Shown: positions 53,693-62,563 of the stretch, piece by piece
How positions within the stretch are numbered: position 1 is the stretch's first letter
Layout: each line of letters opens with the position of its first letter
DNA from: Paraburkholderia phytofirmans OLGA172
GTDB lineage: Bacteria > Pseudomonadota > Gammaproteobacteria > Burkholderiales > Burkholderiaceae
Assembly: GCF_001634365.1 (NCBI RefSeq)
Contig: NZ_CP014579.1
Span: 558,001-622,000 of the forward strand
DNA length: 64,000 nucleotides
Reading direction: 5' to 3'
Program-made: the position numbers and the translations under genes
The notes under the pieces: generated by a model
What the model was told of the DNA's origin: nothing
Database searches by the model: none
Seen by the model: the letters and a program-made list of their open reading frames with translations, nothing else

Positions 53693-54355
53693 CCTGTACC
53701 TCGTATCTTCCCGAAGAGCTGCGACGACCCGGAACGGGACCGCTGCCGACTTAGGAGCTAATCAATTTGTCAGTAGTCTGAACGTAAGACCATTGGTCTT
53801 TTCCGTGGACTGTACGAATTACGCCGCTACGGCCAGGCAACGCCTGGGTAGTGGCGGCCGTCTCTATGCAAGTTTGATGCCGCAGACGGAGGGCAACGCG
53901 GGATTCACTGTTGCGGCGGGCGTTCCGACGCGGCGGTGTCTGTCGTACAGGTGCCTGCGTTTCGCCGCGAAACGCGACATCTGTAGCGCACCGACGCGAC
54001 AGCTGTCGCATGGGCCGCCACATCGCGCGCCGGGTTTCAGCTCCGCGCCCAGTTGCGCGGCGAGCGCGACGCAGGTCCCGGCATCAGCGTCGTCGATAAC
54101 CGCTGAAGGTTTGATGCTATATTTGTTGGTGTCTGGCAGACGCGTGTTAGTACTTTTTTCTCACTAACCGATCTCGTTGTTCGCAGCGTCATAGGCAGCG
54201 ATCTTGCTGCGGTTAGAGGTGCGGAGCAGCCAGCGCCGCGGCCGGCAATCGAAGCGTTTTGCCTGGAGCAGGAAGTGTCTTACCGTCAGGCAAACGCCGT
54301 CATGTCGACGCACTTCGCGCCGGCATGACCAAATCAAGAAGGGAAATGGTCTAGG
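53693..54355. other. Gene-free stretch of about 660 bp
   Basis: Overlapping Arg-rich frames on both strands, none with a ribosome-binding site or known domain. A minus-strand frame (DADAGTCVALAAQLGAELKP) may be part of a decayed gene. The promoter of the large regulator must lie at the right end. Confidence 0.4.
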
Positions 54356-57300
54356 ATGCCGCTTACCGATGGTGGGCCCACCAGAGGCCAGGGGTCAGAT
54401 GTTCTTTCGCCAGAAGAGGTGCAGGGTGTTTTGTCCCGCACCCTAGCCAGCCCAGAGTTTCTGTCGTCTCCACGGATGGGCGCGTTTCTGAAATTCCTGG
54501 TCGAGGAATGGCTTGCCGGCCGTGACAGGTCGCTGAAGGAACTGAACATCGCGATGTCGGTCTTCGGCAAGGATTCGTCATTCGATCCGGGCAGCAATGC
54601 CATCGTTCGGGTGGAGGCTGGACGACTACGCCGCCTGCTAACCGACTATTCCCGTGGCTCCGGGATCGATGACCGGCATTTCCTTGAGATACCGAAGGGC
54701 AGCTATGTGCCATTCCTTCGGCTGGCACCAACACCAGAGCGGCTGCCTCCCGGCTTGAGCCATGCGTCCCAACTTCCCGGCCGACATCACGTCACGGTGA
54801 TTGCCTGCAGAATTGCTGGAAGTTTTTCCAATCGATCGATTGATTCCGGTCGAATACACGATGACTTTCTTGTCTTTCGAAGGTTATTTGCAAAGATCAC
54901 CGAAAAATACGGCGGAAGAGTTGCGGAGGAGGCTGGCGATCGATTCGTCAGCTATTTCGGCTGGCCGAGATCCCTGGAAAATGCCGCATATCTTGCCGTC
55001 GCTGCGGCAAGAGAATTGGTTCTCGGGGAAATTGACTCGTCCAGAGATGAATCCGTCGCCGGGCATGAGCAGACCCTCGACGATGTCGCGATAAAGGTCG
55101 GGGTGGCAACCGGCTGGGCGATCAGCGGTACGCGAAACTCCGATTCGGGGACACCCGTTCCGGCATTGTTGGGAGACGTATTGGCTGACGCCACGGCAAT
55201 TTCTTACTGTGCCTCGGCCGGGAGCGTATTTCTGTCCGAAGCTACCTATCGGGTCTTGCGCCATTATTGCCGCGCCGAATTGCCCTGCTGCCGCCTTGCG
55301 TCCGGCGAGACCGTCTGGCGACTTGAGGAATTGGGGATCCCCTCCGAGTCCACCGAGGGCGTGCCGCTAGTCGGGCGCCGCCACGAACTCAACCTTCTGT
55401 TCGGACGTTGGTCTCTGGTCGAGGGCAAAGAGGGGCAAGTCGTCGTCATCAGCGGCGAACCGGGGATCGGCAAGTCGCGTCTGATCAACGATCTGTGGGC
55501 GTCCATCCGGCAAAATGGGGGGCGGCGCATGCTTCTCAGGGCCTTGCCGCTCTATTCGAGGAGCGCCTTGTCGCCTGTGCGGGACGCAATATCCGAATTG
55601 GCAGGGATCGTGCGTACGGATGGCGGCGAACAAATCAACGCCAAACTCCTCGCGCTGGCGATAACACCGGCCGAGTCCGAGCCCTCGGGTGTAGCGATGC
55701 TCGGCTCGCTGTTCGGCCTGGCGTTGCCGGACGCGCTGGAAGCCATGCCGGCGAGCCGTCGCAAGGAAGCGATTTTTGCAATGCTTGTTAGGGTGATTTT
55801 CACCGCGGCGCGCAAGGCCCCCCTGCTGCTAGTCGTCGAGGATGTTCATTGGCTCGACCCCTCTACGACCGAACTGATTCATTTGATCGCCCGCGGCCTC
55901 CAGGCCCAACCAATCATGCTGGCAGTGACCTCGCGGCCGGGCAACGATCAGTGGCGTCGTTTGCCACGCGCCACGGTCCTGGAACTGGCGCCACTAGGAA
56001 CGGCTGACGTCGAACAAATGATAGACGAAGTCACCGGCTCAATAAGGCTGTCGGCGGAACAGCGCAAACTCGTGGTCGAAAAGACCGAAGGCATTCCCCT
56101 ATTTGTCGAAGAATTTGCAAGAACCCTTTGCGACATGCCTGAGTTCCGCGGACGACTTCCTGAACGATTGATTGACCTTCTGATGGCAAGACTGGACCGG
56201 CTGGGCGACAACAAATTCATCGCGCAAGTTGCGGCGGCGATCGGTCGGGAATTCCGCAGTGATCTTGTGGCCGCTGTAGCGGAAGTGCCGGAAGCCGCCC
56301 TCGGCGAGGCCATGCAGACTCTGGTCGAGGAGGGCGTGATTCTTCCGGGCGGGGAGAGCGGGACAGGAATAGGGTGCTTCCGCCACATCCTGTTTCGCGA
56401 CGCAGCCTATGAATCGATGCTACTCGAGCAACGCCGCCAGATTCATCAGCGGATCGCCCGACTGTTGGCAGGACAAACCGGCTTCGAGCCGCGCGCCGAA
56501 ATCATCGCTGACCATCTCGTCAAGGCGGGTCTGGCAGAAGAATCGGCGCCCCGGTGGCTGGAGGCAGGAAAGCGGGCCGCGAGAGATTTCGCCAATGAGG
56601 AGGCGACCGGCCATTTTCGCGCAGGTCTCGCGGCGCTCAACGGACCTGCGCTCACCGCCGCAAACAAGAGGCACAGGCTCGAATTGCTCACGGAACTGGG
56701 CGTCGTTGTTCGGGTTACCAAGGGTTACGGAGCGCTTGAGTTATTTCCTATTTACGAAGAGGCTAAAACGCTCTGTGCACAGATTCATAGTCCCGATCAG
56801 GAAGCAGCGACCTTTGCCGCGCTTTGGGCCTATTTCTGCGCGCGCGGAGACTGGGCGGAATCGGCTGCGATTGCCGCCGAGGTTGCCCACCGAGCCAAGG
56901 AAGCGCGCCATCGCGACCTGCTTCTTGAAGCCCGCAGGCTGTTCGGTACGAGCGCCCTGTTTCAAGGACGACTGTCAGAGGCAAGGCGCTGGTACGACAA
57001 AGTTCTGCGTCACTATGACTTGGCGCGTTACAGGCCTTCCTACGGCTATGACGCGGGAGCCACTGCCGCCGTTTACAGTGCATGGGCGTTATTCCTGCAA
57101 GGCGACGACAAAGCGGCCCTGACGCGAGCGGATTTAGCCTGGTCGATCGCTCGGTCGCAAAAGCACGCGCCAACACAGGCGGTCGTCCTGGGTTGGCGTT
57201 CAGTGTTGGACATTCTCCGCAGCGAAACCAAAGATGGGCGTGAACATGGCGAACTATTGAGGGAACTCAGCGAAAAACATGGTTTTAACCATTGGAGTCC

Positions 57301-57703
57301 GTTGGCAGAACTCGTCCTGGCCTGGAGCGAGACCATGGCCGGCTTGCGGCCTCTTGACTATGATTCCATGAGCCGGAATGTCGCCGATTTTTGCCGTGGT
57401 TGGGGTGGCTTCCTTTCTCCCTTCCTCTGGATGACGGTTTCCCAATGCTGCGCGCTGGGTAACCGCAACGATCTGGCGCTGGGCGCTCTTATCCAGGCCG
57501 AAGACTTTGTCCGATCCCATAGCGAACATATTTGGGATGCCGAAATCCTTCGATGTCGAGGCGAGTTGACATTGAAAGAGGAAGGTTCCGACGGGAAGGC
57601 CCTCGCAGCCGGCTATTTCAACCGCGCCGTCGCCCTGGCAGCATCGCAGGGCTCCGCTGTATTCGAGCAGCGCGCGCAAAAGAGCCTGGCCGCCCTGACG
57701 TAA
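54356..57703 (+). CDS. Large signalling protein: helical module, degenerate cyclase domain, AAA-type NTPase, repeats
   Basis: 1115 residues. About 17-125: a module (LSPEEVQGVLSRTLASPEFL, FDPGSNAIVRVEAGRLRRLL, IPKGSYVPF) common at the N-terminus of rhizobial cyclase- and TPR-type regulators. About 145-320: class III cyclase homology domain, with the first metal Asp position occupied by Arg152 (VTVIACRI) while Asp195 is kept (GDRFVSYFG); probably inactive. About 340-620: NTPase with Walker A GEPGIGKSR (367-375) and Walker B LLLVVEDVHWLD (D496). The C-terminal part is helical repeats (CFRHILFRDAAYESML, TPR-like). No membrane segment. It converges with the CoA-transferase gene, eight bases apart. 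Confidence 0.85.
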   Translation: MPLTDGGPTRGQGSDVLSPEEVQGVLSRTLASPEFLSSPRMGAFLKFLVEEWLAGRDRSLKELNIAMSVFGKDSSFDPGSNAIVRVEAGRLRRLLTDYSRGSGIDDRHFLEIPKGSYVPFLRLAPTPERLPPGLSHASQLPGRHHVTVIACRIAGSFSNRSIDSGRIHDDFLVFRRLFAKITEKYGGRVAEEAGDRFVSYFGWPRSLENAAYLAVAAARELVLGEIDSSRDESVAGHEQTLDDVAIKVGVATGWAISGTRNSDSGTPVPALLGDVLADATAISYCASAGSVFLSEATYRVLRHYCRAELPCCRLASGETVWRLEELGIPSESTEGVPLVGRRHELNLLFGRWSLVEGKEGQVVVISGEPGIGKSRLINDLWASIRQNGGRRMLLRALPLYSRSALSPVRDAISELAGIVRTDGGEQINAKLLALAITPAESEPSGVAMLGSLFGLALPDALEAMPASRRKEAIFAMLVRVIFTAARKAPLLLVVEDVHWLDPSTTELIHLIARGLQAQPIMLAVTSRPGNDQWRRLPRATVLELAPLGTADVEQMIDEVTGSIRLSAEQRKLVVEKTEGIPLFVEEFARTLCDMPEFRGRLPERLIDLLMARLDRLGDNKFIAQVAAAIGREFRSDLVAAVAEVPEAALGEAMQTLVEEGVILPGGESGTGIGCFRHILFRDAAYESMLLEQRRQIHQRIARLLAGQTGFEPRAEIIADHLVKAGLAEESAPRWLEAGKRAARDFANEEATGHFRAGLAALNGPALTAANKRHRLELLTELGVVVRVTKGYGALELFPIYEEAKTLCAQIHSPDQEAATFAALWAYFCARGDWAESAAIAAEVAHRAKEARHRDLLLEARRLFGTSALFQGRLSEARRWYDKVLRHYDLARYRPSYGYDAGATAAVYSAWALFLQGDDKAALTRADLAWSIARSQKHAPTQAVVLGWRSVLDILRSETKDGREHGELLRELSEKHGFNHWSPLAELVLAWSETMAGLRPLDYDSMSRNVADFCRGWGGFLSPFLWMTVSQCCALGNRNDLALGALIQAEDFVRSHSEHIWDAEILRCRGELTLKEEGSDGKALAAGYFNRAVALAASQGSAVFEQRAQKSLAALT

Positions 57704-57710
57704 TATGGCG

Positions 57711-59984
57711 CTATTCGACCGCCTTAAGCTCGGAAGGGCTGCCCCATAGCACCTGTCCGACCGTTCCGACGGACATCATTTTCTCGATATCTGCCGCGCC
57801 GTAGCCCAGTTCCTGGAGAATTTCCTGTGCGTTGGCCCCCGGTGCCGGAGCAGCCGCGAGTTCTGGCAAAGGCGAGCCATCGAAATGGAACCATGTCTGA
57901 CGCAGATTGAAGGCAGGAAGATCCCCGGAGGAGGTCTTGAAGGCAACGTCCGCAGACGGGTTTTCTCGATGTCGAGCCTTGAGTTCGGCGATCGATTGCA
58001 CCGGTGCCGCGATGATTCCGGCGGACTTGGCGGCGGTCAGTGCTTCCGGCACGGTTAGTTCGGAAATGCCGGGGATATCAGCATCGGCCGGCTCGACGCA
58101 AATCCAGCCGTCCTTGACCTTCCGCAAGCAGTTTGCCGTTCCGACCGGTGCGGGCGTTACCTGGAACGAAGCCTGAATGAAGCTCGCGGCGCTGGCGAGG
58201 GACGTGTCGACCCAGTCGCCGCCCCTTTCAGGACGCCGTTCGCGGGCGAAGAGAGCGACGATCGCTCCGAAAGCCGCAATGTACCCGGTAAGATAGTCGA
58301 CGCAGGAAGCTAGCCCGTGCAACTCGGGCGCATCGGAAGAGCCGAATCTGGTCATGATTCCGGTCGCGGCCTGCAAGAGCGGGTCGTACCCAGGGTAGTC
58401 GTCGTGACTGCCCGGCCGTTCGCCTTTGAAGGCGCTCAATTGGACGGCAATGGCATCGGGATTGAGCCGCGCGAGACCGGCCCGATCGAGACCCAACCGC
58501 TTCATGACCGGGTCGAGTTTGTTGAACACGACCAAATCAGCCTGTGCAACCAACCGTCTGAGGATCTCTCGCCCGTCTTCCTGCCGCAGATTGAGGAGAA
58601 TGCTTCGCTTTCCTTGGGAGAGTTCGCCCGGCCAGACCACGGTTACCGCTGGCGCATGCTCGGGCTGTGTGGAGTCCACTTTGATGACCTCGGCGCCGAG
58701 TTCAGCCAGCATCCGGCCGCAAGCCGGCCCGGCAATGACGTTGGCGAGATCGACGACGCGCATGCCGGCCAGGGGAGCTGCCAATTTTGCCGCTTCCTTT
58801 GCGGTCGCCGACTGTGAAGCAGGCAATGAAGTCTTCCCGGTCGTGCCGATGTGGAGAGCCGGATAGGGTTTGGCGGAAGCCAGCCGAACGGCACGCCCAA
58901 GCTGCGGCCAGTCGCAACCGCCAACTGTCTCGACGATTCCGGACTGCCTTGCATGATCTGACGCGCGCCATTCGTCGAAATCGCGAACCATCGCGCAGGG
59001 AATGTTGGCCTCGCCAAGGATGCGTTCCCACTCCTCGGCCGGCTTGCGGGCGACGGCGGCAGCAATCAGTTCAGCCAATTTGGCGCGAAGCGGCAAACGC
59101 AGATTTTGCGCCACGGCAATATTGTGGTCGGCGTATTCGGCGTTGGATGAATCATAGATCGGGAGGTCGACCACCCCCAAGGCCTGCATGTCCTCCCAGA
59201 TCCCTAGCGTCTCAAGCAGTCGCCGAGCGTAATCACGATGAATGACGCTGAGAAACATGACTTGGCGATCGTCGGCGGCAGGATAGCAGGCAAACAAGGG
59301 GTTCATCTGGCGTTTGAGCCATTCGAAATAGGCCTTGTCGGCACGAGCCTTCCCGACATGCGCAGCCAGTTCGGGAGGCAGCGAAATAATAGGTCCTGTC
59401 TTCAGATGCTCAGGAATGCCCCCAACCTCCAGCGCCAGCGCGCCGACCGAAGACAGGCCGGCAGCCAGACGCGAAATGACGATATCCCGGCCGGTATCGG
59501 ACCGGAGGCGGTCCATCAGAGCCGCTCCGACTGCCGTCGCACCGAGGACGCCGGCATAGACCGAGCACAGCGGCACGGGGGTGTAGAGGACGTTGTCGCC
59601 GAGCAGACTTCGGGTCATCGCCAGATCGGTATAGAAGCCCGAGACCGCCTTGAGGATGTCGTCACCAACCTCGTCCGGGAAAGGATAGGCGGTTTCACCG
59701 GGAAGGACGGCTGTAATGGCGAGACGAATTTGCTCGTGAATTCTTTCGCCATTATCGGTGCCGTCGCGGATTACCACGTCGGCCCCCGCCGAGCAAGCCG
59801 GTTCTGCACCGGCATGAATATGCTTGCCGCGGTCCAGATACGCATCTAGTGGCGCGGGCTCGCCGCCTTCGCGGCAAACGATTACGGTTGCACCTTGATC
59901 CGCCAGCAGCAGGCCCGCCAACCGGCCTGCCATTCCAGTGCTGCATTCGACGACCGAGATTCCCGACAAAGGCAAAAGCGACAT
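57711..59984 (-). CDS. Tandem CaiB/BaiF-type CoA-transferase, catalytic Asp absent in both halves
   Basis: 757-residue protein with two class III CoA-transferase domains (about 1-375 and 408-757). Domain 2 has MRVVDLANVIAGPACGRMLA, ELGAEVIKVD, GKRSILLNLRQEDGREILRR, ADLVVFNK and YPGYDPLLQAATGIM, all standard. Classical members carry a catalytic Asp in the block VDVSLLDA. Here the second half reads VDTSLASA (Ser598) and the first half IVISRLAA (Ala174), so neither seems able to form the acyl-enzyme. Structure is kept, so it may bind CoA without turnover. An IclR remnant lies just upstream. Confidence 0.85.
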   Translation of the reverse strand: MSLLPLSGISVVECSTGMAGRLAGLLLADQGATVIVCREGGEPAPLDAYLDRGKHIHAGAEPACSAGADVVIRDGTDNGERIHEQIRLAITAVLPGETAYPFPDEVGDDILKAVSGFYTDLAMTRSLLGDNVLYTPVPLCSVYAGVLGATAVGAALMDRLRSDTGRDIVISRLAAGLSSVGALALEVGGIPEHLKTGPIISLPPELAAHVGKARADKAYFEWLKRQMNPLFACYPAADDRQVMFLSVIHRDYARRLLETLGIWEDMQALGVVDLPIYDSSNAEYADHNIAVAQNLRLPLRAKLAELIAAAVARKPAEEWERILGEANIPCAMVRDFDEWRASDHARQSGIVETVGGCDWPQLGRAVRLASAKPYPALHIGTTGKTSLPASQSATAKEAAKLAAPLAGMRVVDLANVIAGPACGRMLAELGAEVIKVDSTQPEHAPAVTVVWPGELSQGKRSILLNLRQEDGREILRRLVAQADLVVFNKLDPVMKRLGLDRAGLARLNPDAIAVQLSAFKGERPGSHDDYPGYDPLLQAATGIMTRFGSSDAPELHGLASCVDYLTGYIAAFGAIVALFARERRPERGGDWVDTSLASAASFIQASFQVTPAPVGTANCLRKVKDGWICVEPADADIPGISELTVPEALTAAKSAGIIAAPVQSIAELKARHRENPSADVAFKTSSGDLPAFNLRQTWFHFDGSPLPELAAAPAPGANAQEILQELGYGAADIEKMMSVGTVGQVLWGSPSELKAVE

Positions 59985-60102
59985 TTATTCCTCCCATCCT
60001 GCAACTATGTAAACCTTGGAGGATTATCTGCTCTAGCTGTTCCCGGCGAAACGTTTGTTACGGTAACATACGTCGCAGAACGTGGTGTTTTTCCTTAAAA
60101 TT

Positions 60103-60490
60103 CAATAGGTTAGGATGGGCGATAAAATAATCGCCGCCTTGATGTCCAAATAGTCGGCCGCCTTCGAAATTTGCGGCAGCCACTCGATCGAATAATCGGG
60201 TACTTCGAACACGGAGTCATCGGCCCGTGCGTGCGCAGGTAACCACGAGCCTCTCGCTGACCGAGTACCCTCCCTCCCGCATGAGAGCAACTTCATTCCC
60301 TGGCAGTGCTGCCGAATAGTTCGGATACTCCCTCCTTACGCTGATTAGCGCAAGCACTAGCCGATGTACGGTCGGTTCGTTGAGGTCGGTGTCGCGCATG
60401 AGTTGCGGGAGACTGATGCCAGCGCCGAGCGTTCCTGCCACCGCTCGCAACAGGCGCAGGGCGCGTCATACGGCCTGCGCTCCAGGCGCA
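60103..60490 (-). pseudogene. IclR-family regulator remnant
   Basis: On the minus strand GAQAV, a TGA stop (60466-60468) and RALRLLRAVAGTLGAGISLP followed by QLMRDTDLNEPTVHRLVLAL match the HTH start of IclR regulators. Downstream, in another frame, DYSIEWLPQISKAADYLD resembles the family's final helix. The effector domain is essentially missing. It is located just upstream of the CoA-transferase gene, a usual place for an IclR partner, and reads in the same direction. Confidence 0.65.
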
Positions 60491-60683
60491 GTCTCCATCA
60501 CGACGCCACCAGTTCAGATTTTAGGTCGCCGATTCTGGCACGACTCATGATGCCGAAATCCGACGACGTGGTTACTGTTGACTAGGCACTATTGCAGGAT
60601 CCGCCGAGTGTAGGCCGAAGCGTGGGAGATATACTGAAAAGGTCGAGGTCACAGACACGCTGACGGTAGCGGCGCCCCGTTTT

Positions 60684-61706
60684 CTAGATCCGCGCGTCAT
60701 CCGGTAACTGATTTTCTACTTGGGCAGCCGCGACTTCGCCTTTACGAGCCGGTCGTCTGATTAAGATCTCCGCGACTTGCCACGAGGCGAGCGCACAGCA
60801 GCCAAAGACTACTTCGCGCACACGCTTGACTAACGCCAGCGACAACGCCACTTCGCGGTCTACCCCAAACATTTGTGCGAGGAGAACGACAGCCGCCTCC
60901 TGTACACCCATGCCTGCCGGAATAATGAAAGCCGCGTGTCGGACTGCCTGCGTGAGCGCTTCGATTGCGAGCGCGCCAGCTGGTGAGATTGAATGGCCAA
61001 GCATTGAAAGCGCCCAGTACGTCTCCAGCGCTCCGAGTGCATAGCCGGCAAATTGCCATAGAAAGCTGCGAATCAAAAGCCCGACACGTGACATCAACGC
61101 ATCGATATCCGTATCAAGTTGTTTACAGTCGATAGCCTGAAGTAACGGATTTTCCGCTCCAAGCAAGCGCGCTGCCCAACGTTCTATTGCGCGAAAGACG
61201 CCCCCACGCCGAACTACGATGAAGACGACGGCGGGTAGTGGCAATGAGAGCACCACGGCTAACGCAATGGGCCCGAGTGAATTCTTCATCTCAGTGCACG
61301 CGAGGATGAGGACCAGACCAATAGCCGAAAACGCATACTGCACCATCATTGTCACGAGCACTTCGACGATCACCGACGCACTGACGCTGCTCAGGTTATG
61401 TGCCTTCCAGTTCGCAAGGCGGATGCCCACGATTTCGCCGCCAATGCTAGCTACCGGTAACAGGCGGCTGACCGCCTCACGCACCGTCGCAATCCACCAA
61501 AGGAAGAGAAGTGACGTGGACTTACCTAGGAGGGTCCTCCAGCCGCAGGCGTCTAGTAGCAGCGGAAGAGCGTGTAGCGGTATCAGCCAAAGGATGGTCG
61601 GACCGGCGCGCCGGATCGTGTTTAGAACGTCGCCGCCGTCATGCAATACAAGGTAAAGAAGTAGTCCGATGCCAGCCGGTAGTCCCACCCGTTGCAGCCA
61701 TTTCAT
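60684..61706 (-). CDS. hpnL: HpnL-like membrane protein (LPG-synthase transmembrane family)
   Basis: 340-residue inner-membrane protein with eight or so hydrophobic segments, of the lysylphosphatidylglycerol-synthase TM-region/flippase-like family. LPVASIGGEIVGIRLANWK, EALTQAVRHAAFIIPAGMGV and QEAAVVLLAQMFGVDREVAL are the family blocks. The start ATG 61706 overlaps the HpnK stop (61703-61706, ATGA). In hopanoid clusters the family is called HpnL and is proposed to affect hopanoid localisation or export; direct evidence here is only context. It has a hydrophilic C-terminal tail (QVENQLPDDARI). Confidence 0.82.
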   Translation of the reverse strand: MKWLQRVGLPAGIGLLLYLVLHDGGDVLNTIRRAGPTILWLIPLHALPLLLDACGWRTLLGKSTSLLFLWWIATVREAVSRLLPVASIGGEIVGIRLANWKAHNLSSVSASVIVEVLVTMMVQYAFSAIGLVLILACTEMKNSLGPIALAVVLSLPLPAVVFIVVRRGGVFRAIERWAARLLGAENPLLQAIDCKQLDTDIDALMSRVGLLIRSFLWQFAGYALGALETYWALSMLGHSISPAGALAIEALTQAVRHAAFIIPAGMGVQEAAVVLLAQMFGVDREVALSLALVKRVREVVFGCCALASWQVAEILIRRPARKGEVAAAQVENQLPDDARI

Positions 61707-62563
61707 CGCGCATGGTTCCCGCAAGCAATTTCAGCGAAGCCAGTACAAATCGCACCGGAAGCCGAAATGGCTTTCATCACACGCGGCGATGTCAATGCAG
61801 CGAATTCGTCGGCGTGCCGGTACGTGCTCATCGCTGGCGTCAGTTGACCATCATCGAGCAATGCCGGGTGGCTGTAGATTTCGCACACGCCCTCACGCAT
61901 GCCGGATATCGCATCAAGCAGCACTGTCTCGTCCATGTTTCCCGTTTCGGATATGCCGACCACATAGTCGTTTCGTGCGATCCCCGCGCGATCGAGTTTC
62001 GCCCGTACGAGCGCTACCCAAGGTTTAATCCAAGCCGGGGAGTGTGCTTCGAACGGCAGGCGCACGGCGCGCATGCCGTATTCTGGCCCGATCTGGAGAA
62101 TCAGCGACAGGACAGTGGGATGCAAATGGAAGTGCTTGTGAGTATTCACATGGTCGAGCGTGAGCCCAGTTCTGGCGAACGCGTCAAACTGGGCGCGAAT
62201 TTCCGCCGCGAGCTGTCGACGGACATGCGGGAAGAAGTAGAAGCGGAAACCGTCACGCACCATGTTACGACCGAAGTGGCCTTGCTTATCGACCAAGGCC
62301 GGTATCGACTGGCGTAGGAGTGTGGCCGCCCCGTCGGCCAGCACAAGATGAAGACCGACGTGCAGGTCCGGCAGACGTCGCGCACGAGAAACGGCGTCGG
62401 GTGCAGCGGGCGCGCTCACCATTAGGCTCGCGGCGGTCAGTACGCCGTGCCGGTGGGCCTGTTCGACGGCCTCATTAACACGCACGTCCAAACCGAAATC
62501 ATCAGCGGTTATGATCAGCGTGCGATGACCAGCGCGCGACCTCGTTAGCTCTCTCCTTGACAT
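61703..62563 (-). CDS. hpnK: Hopanoid biosynthesis protein HpnK (YdjC-like deacetylase)
   Basis: 286-residue deacetylase of the YdjC/ChbG fold. LIITADDFGLDVRVNEAVEQ begins with the metal-binding Asp pair, and LDHVNTHKHFHLHPTVLSLI supplies the His ligands. HpnK removes the acetyl group of N-acetylglucosaminyl-bacteriohopanetetrol during formation of the cyclitol ether headgroup. ATG 62563 overlaps the HpnJ stop (TGATG), giving tight coupling. The next gene hpnL overlaps its stop. ARVR-type loops and the late TGFAEIACGNH end the protein. Confidence 0.93.
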   Translation of the reverse strand: MSRRELTRSRAGHRTLIITADDFGLDVRVNEAVEQAHRHGVLTAASLMVSAPAAPDAVSRARRLPDLHVGLHLVLADGAATLLRQSIPALVDKQGHFGRNMVRDGFRFYFFPHVRRQLAAEIRAQFDAFARTGLTLDHVNTHKHFHLHPTVLSLILQIGPEYGMRAVRLPFEAHSPAWIKPWVALVRAKLDRAGIARNDYVVGISETGNMDETVLLDAISGMREGVCEIYSHPALLDDGQLTPAMSTYRHADEFAALTSPRVMKAISASGAICTGFAEIACGNHAR

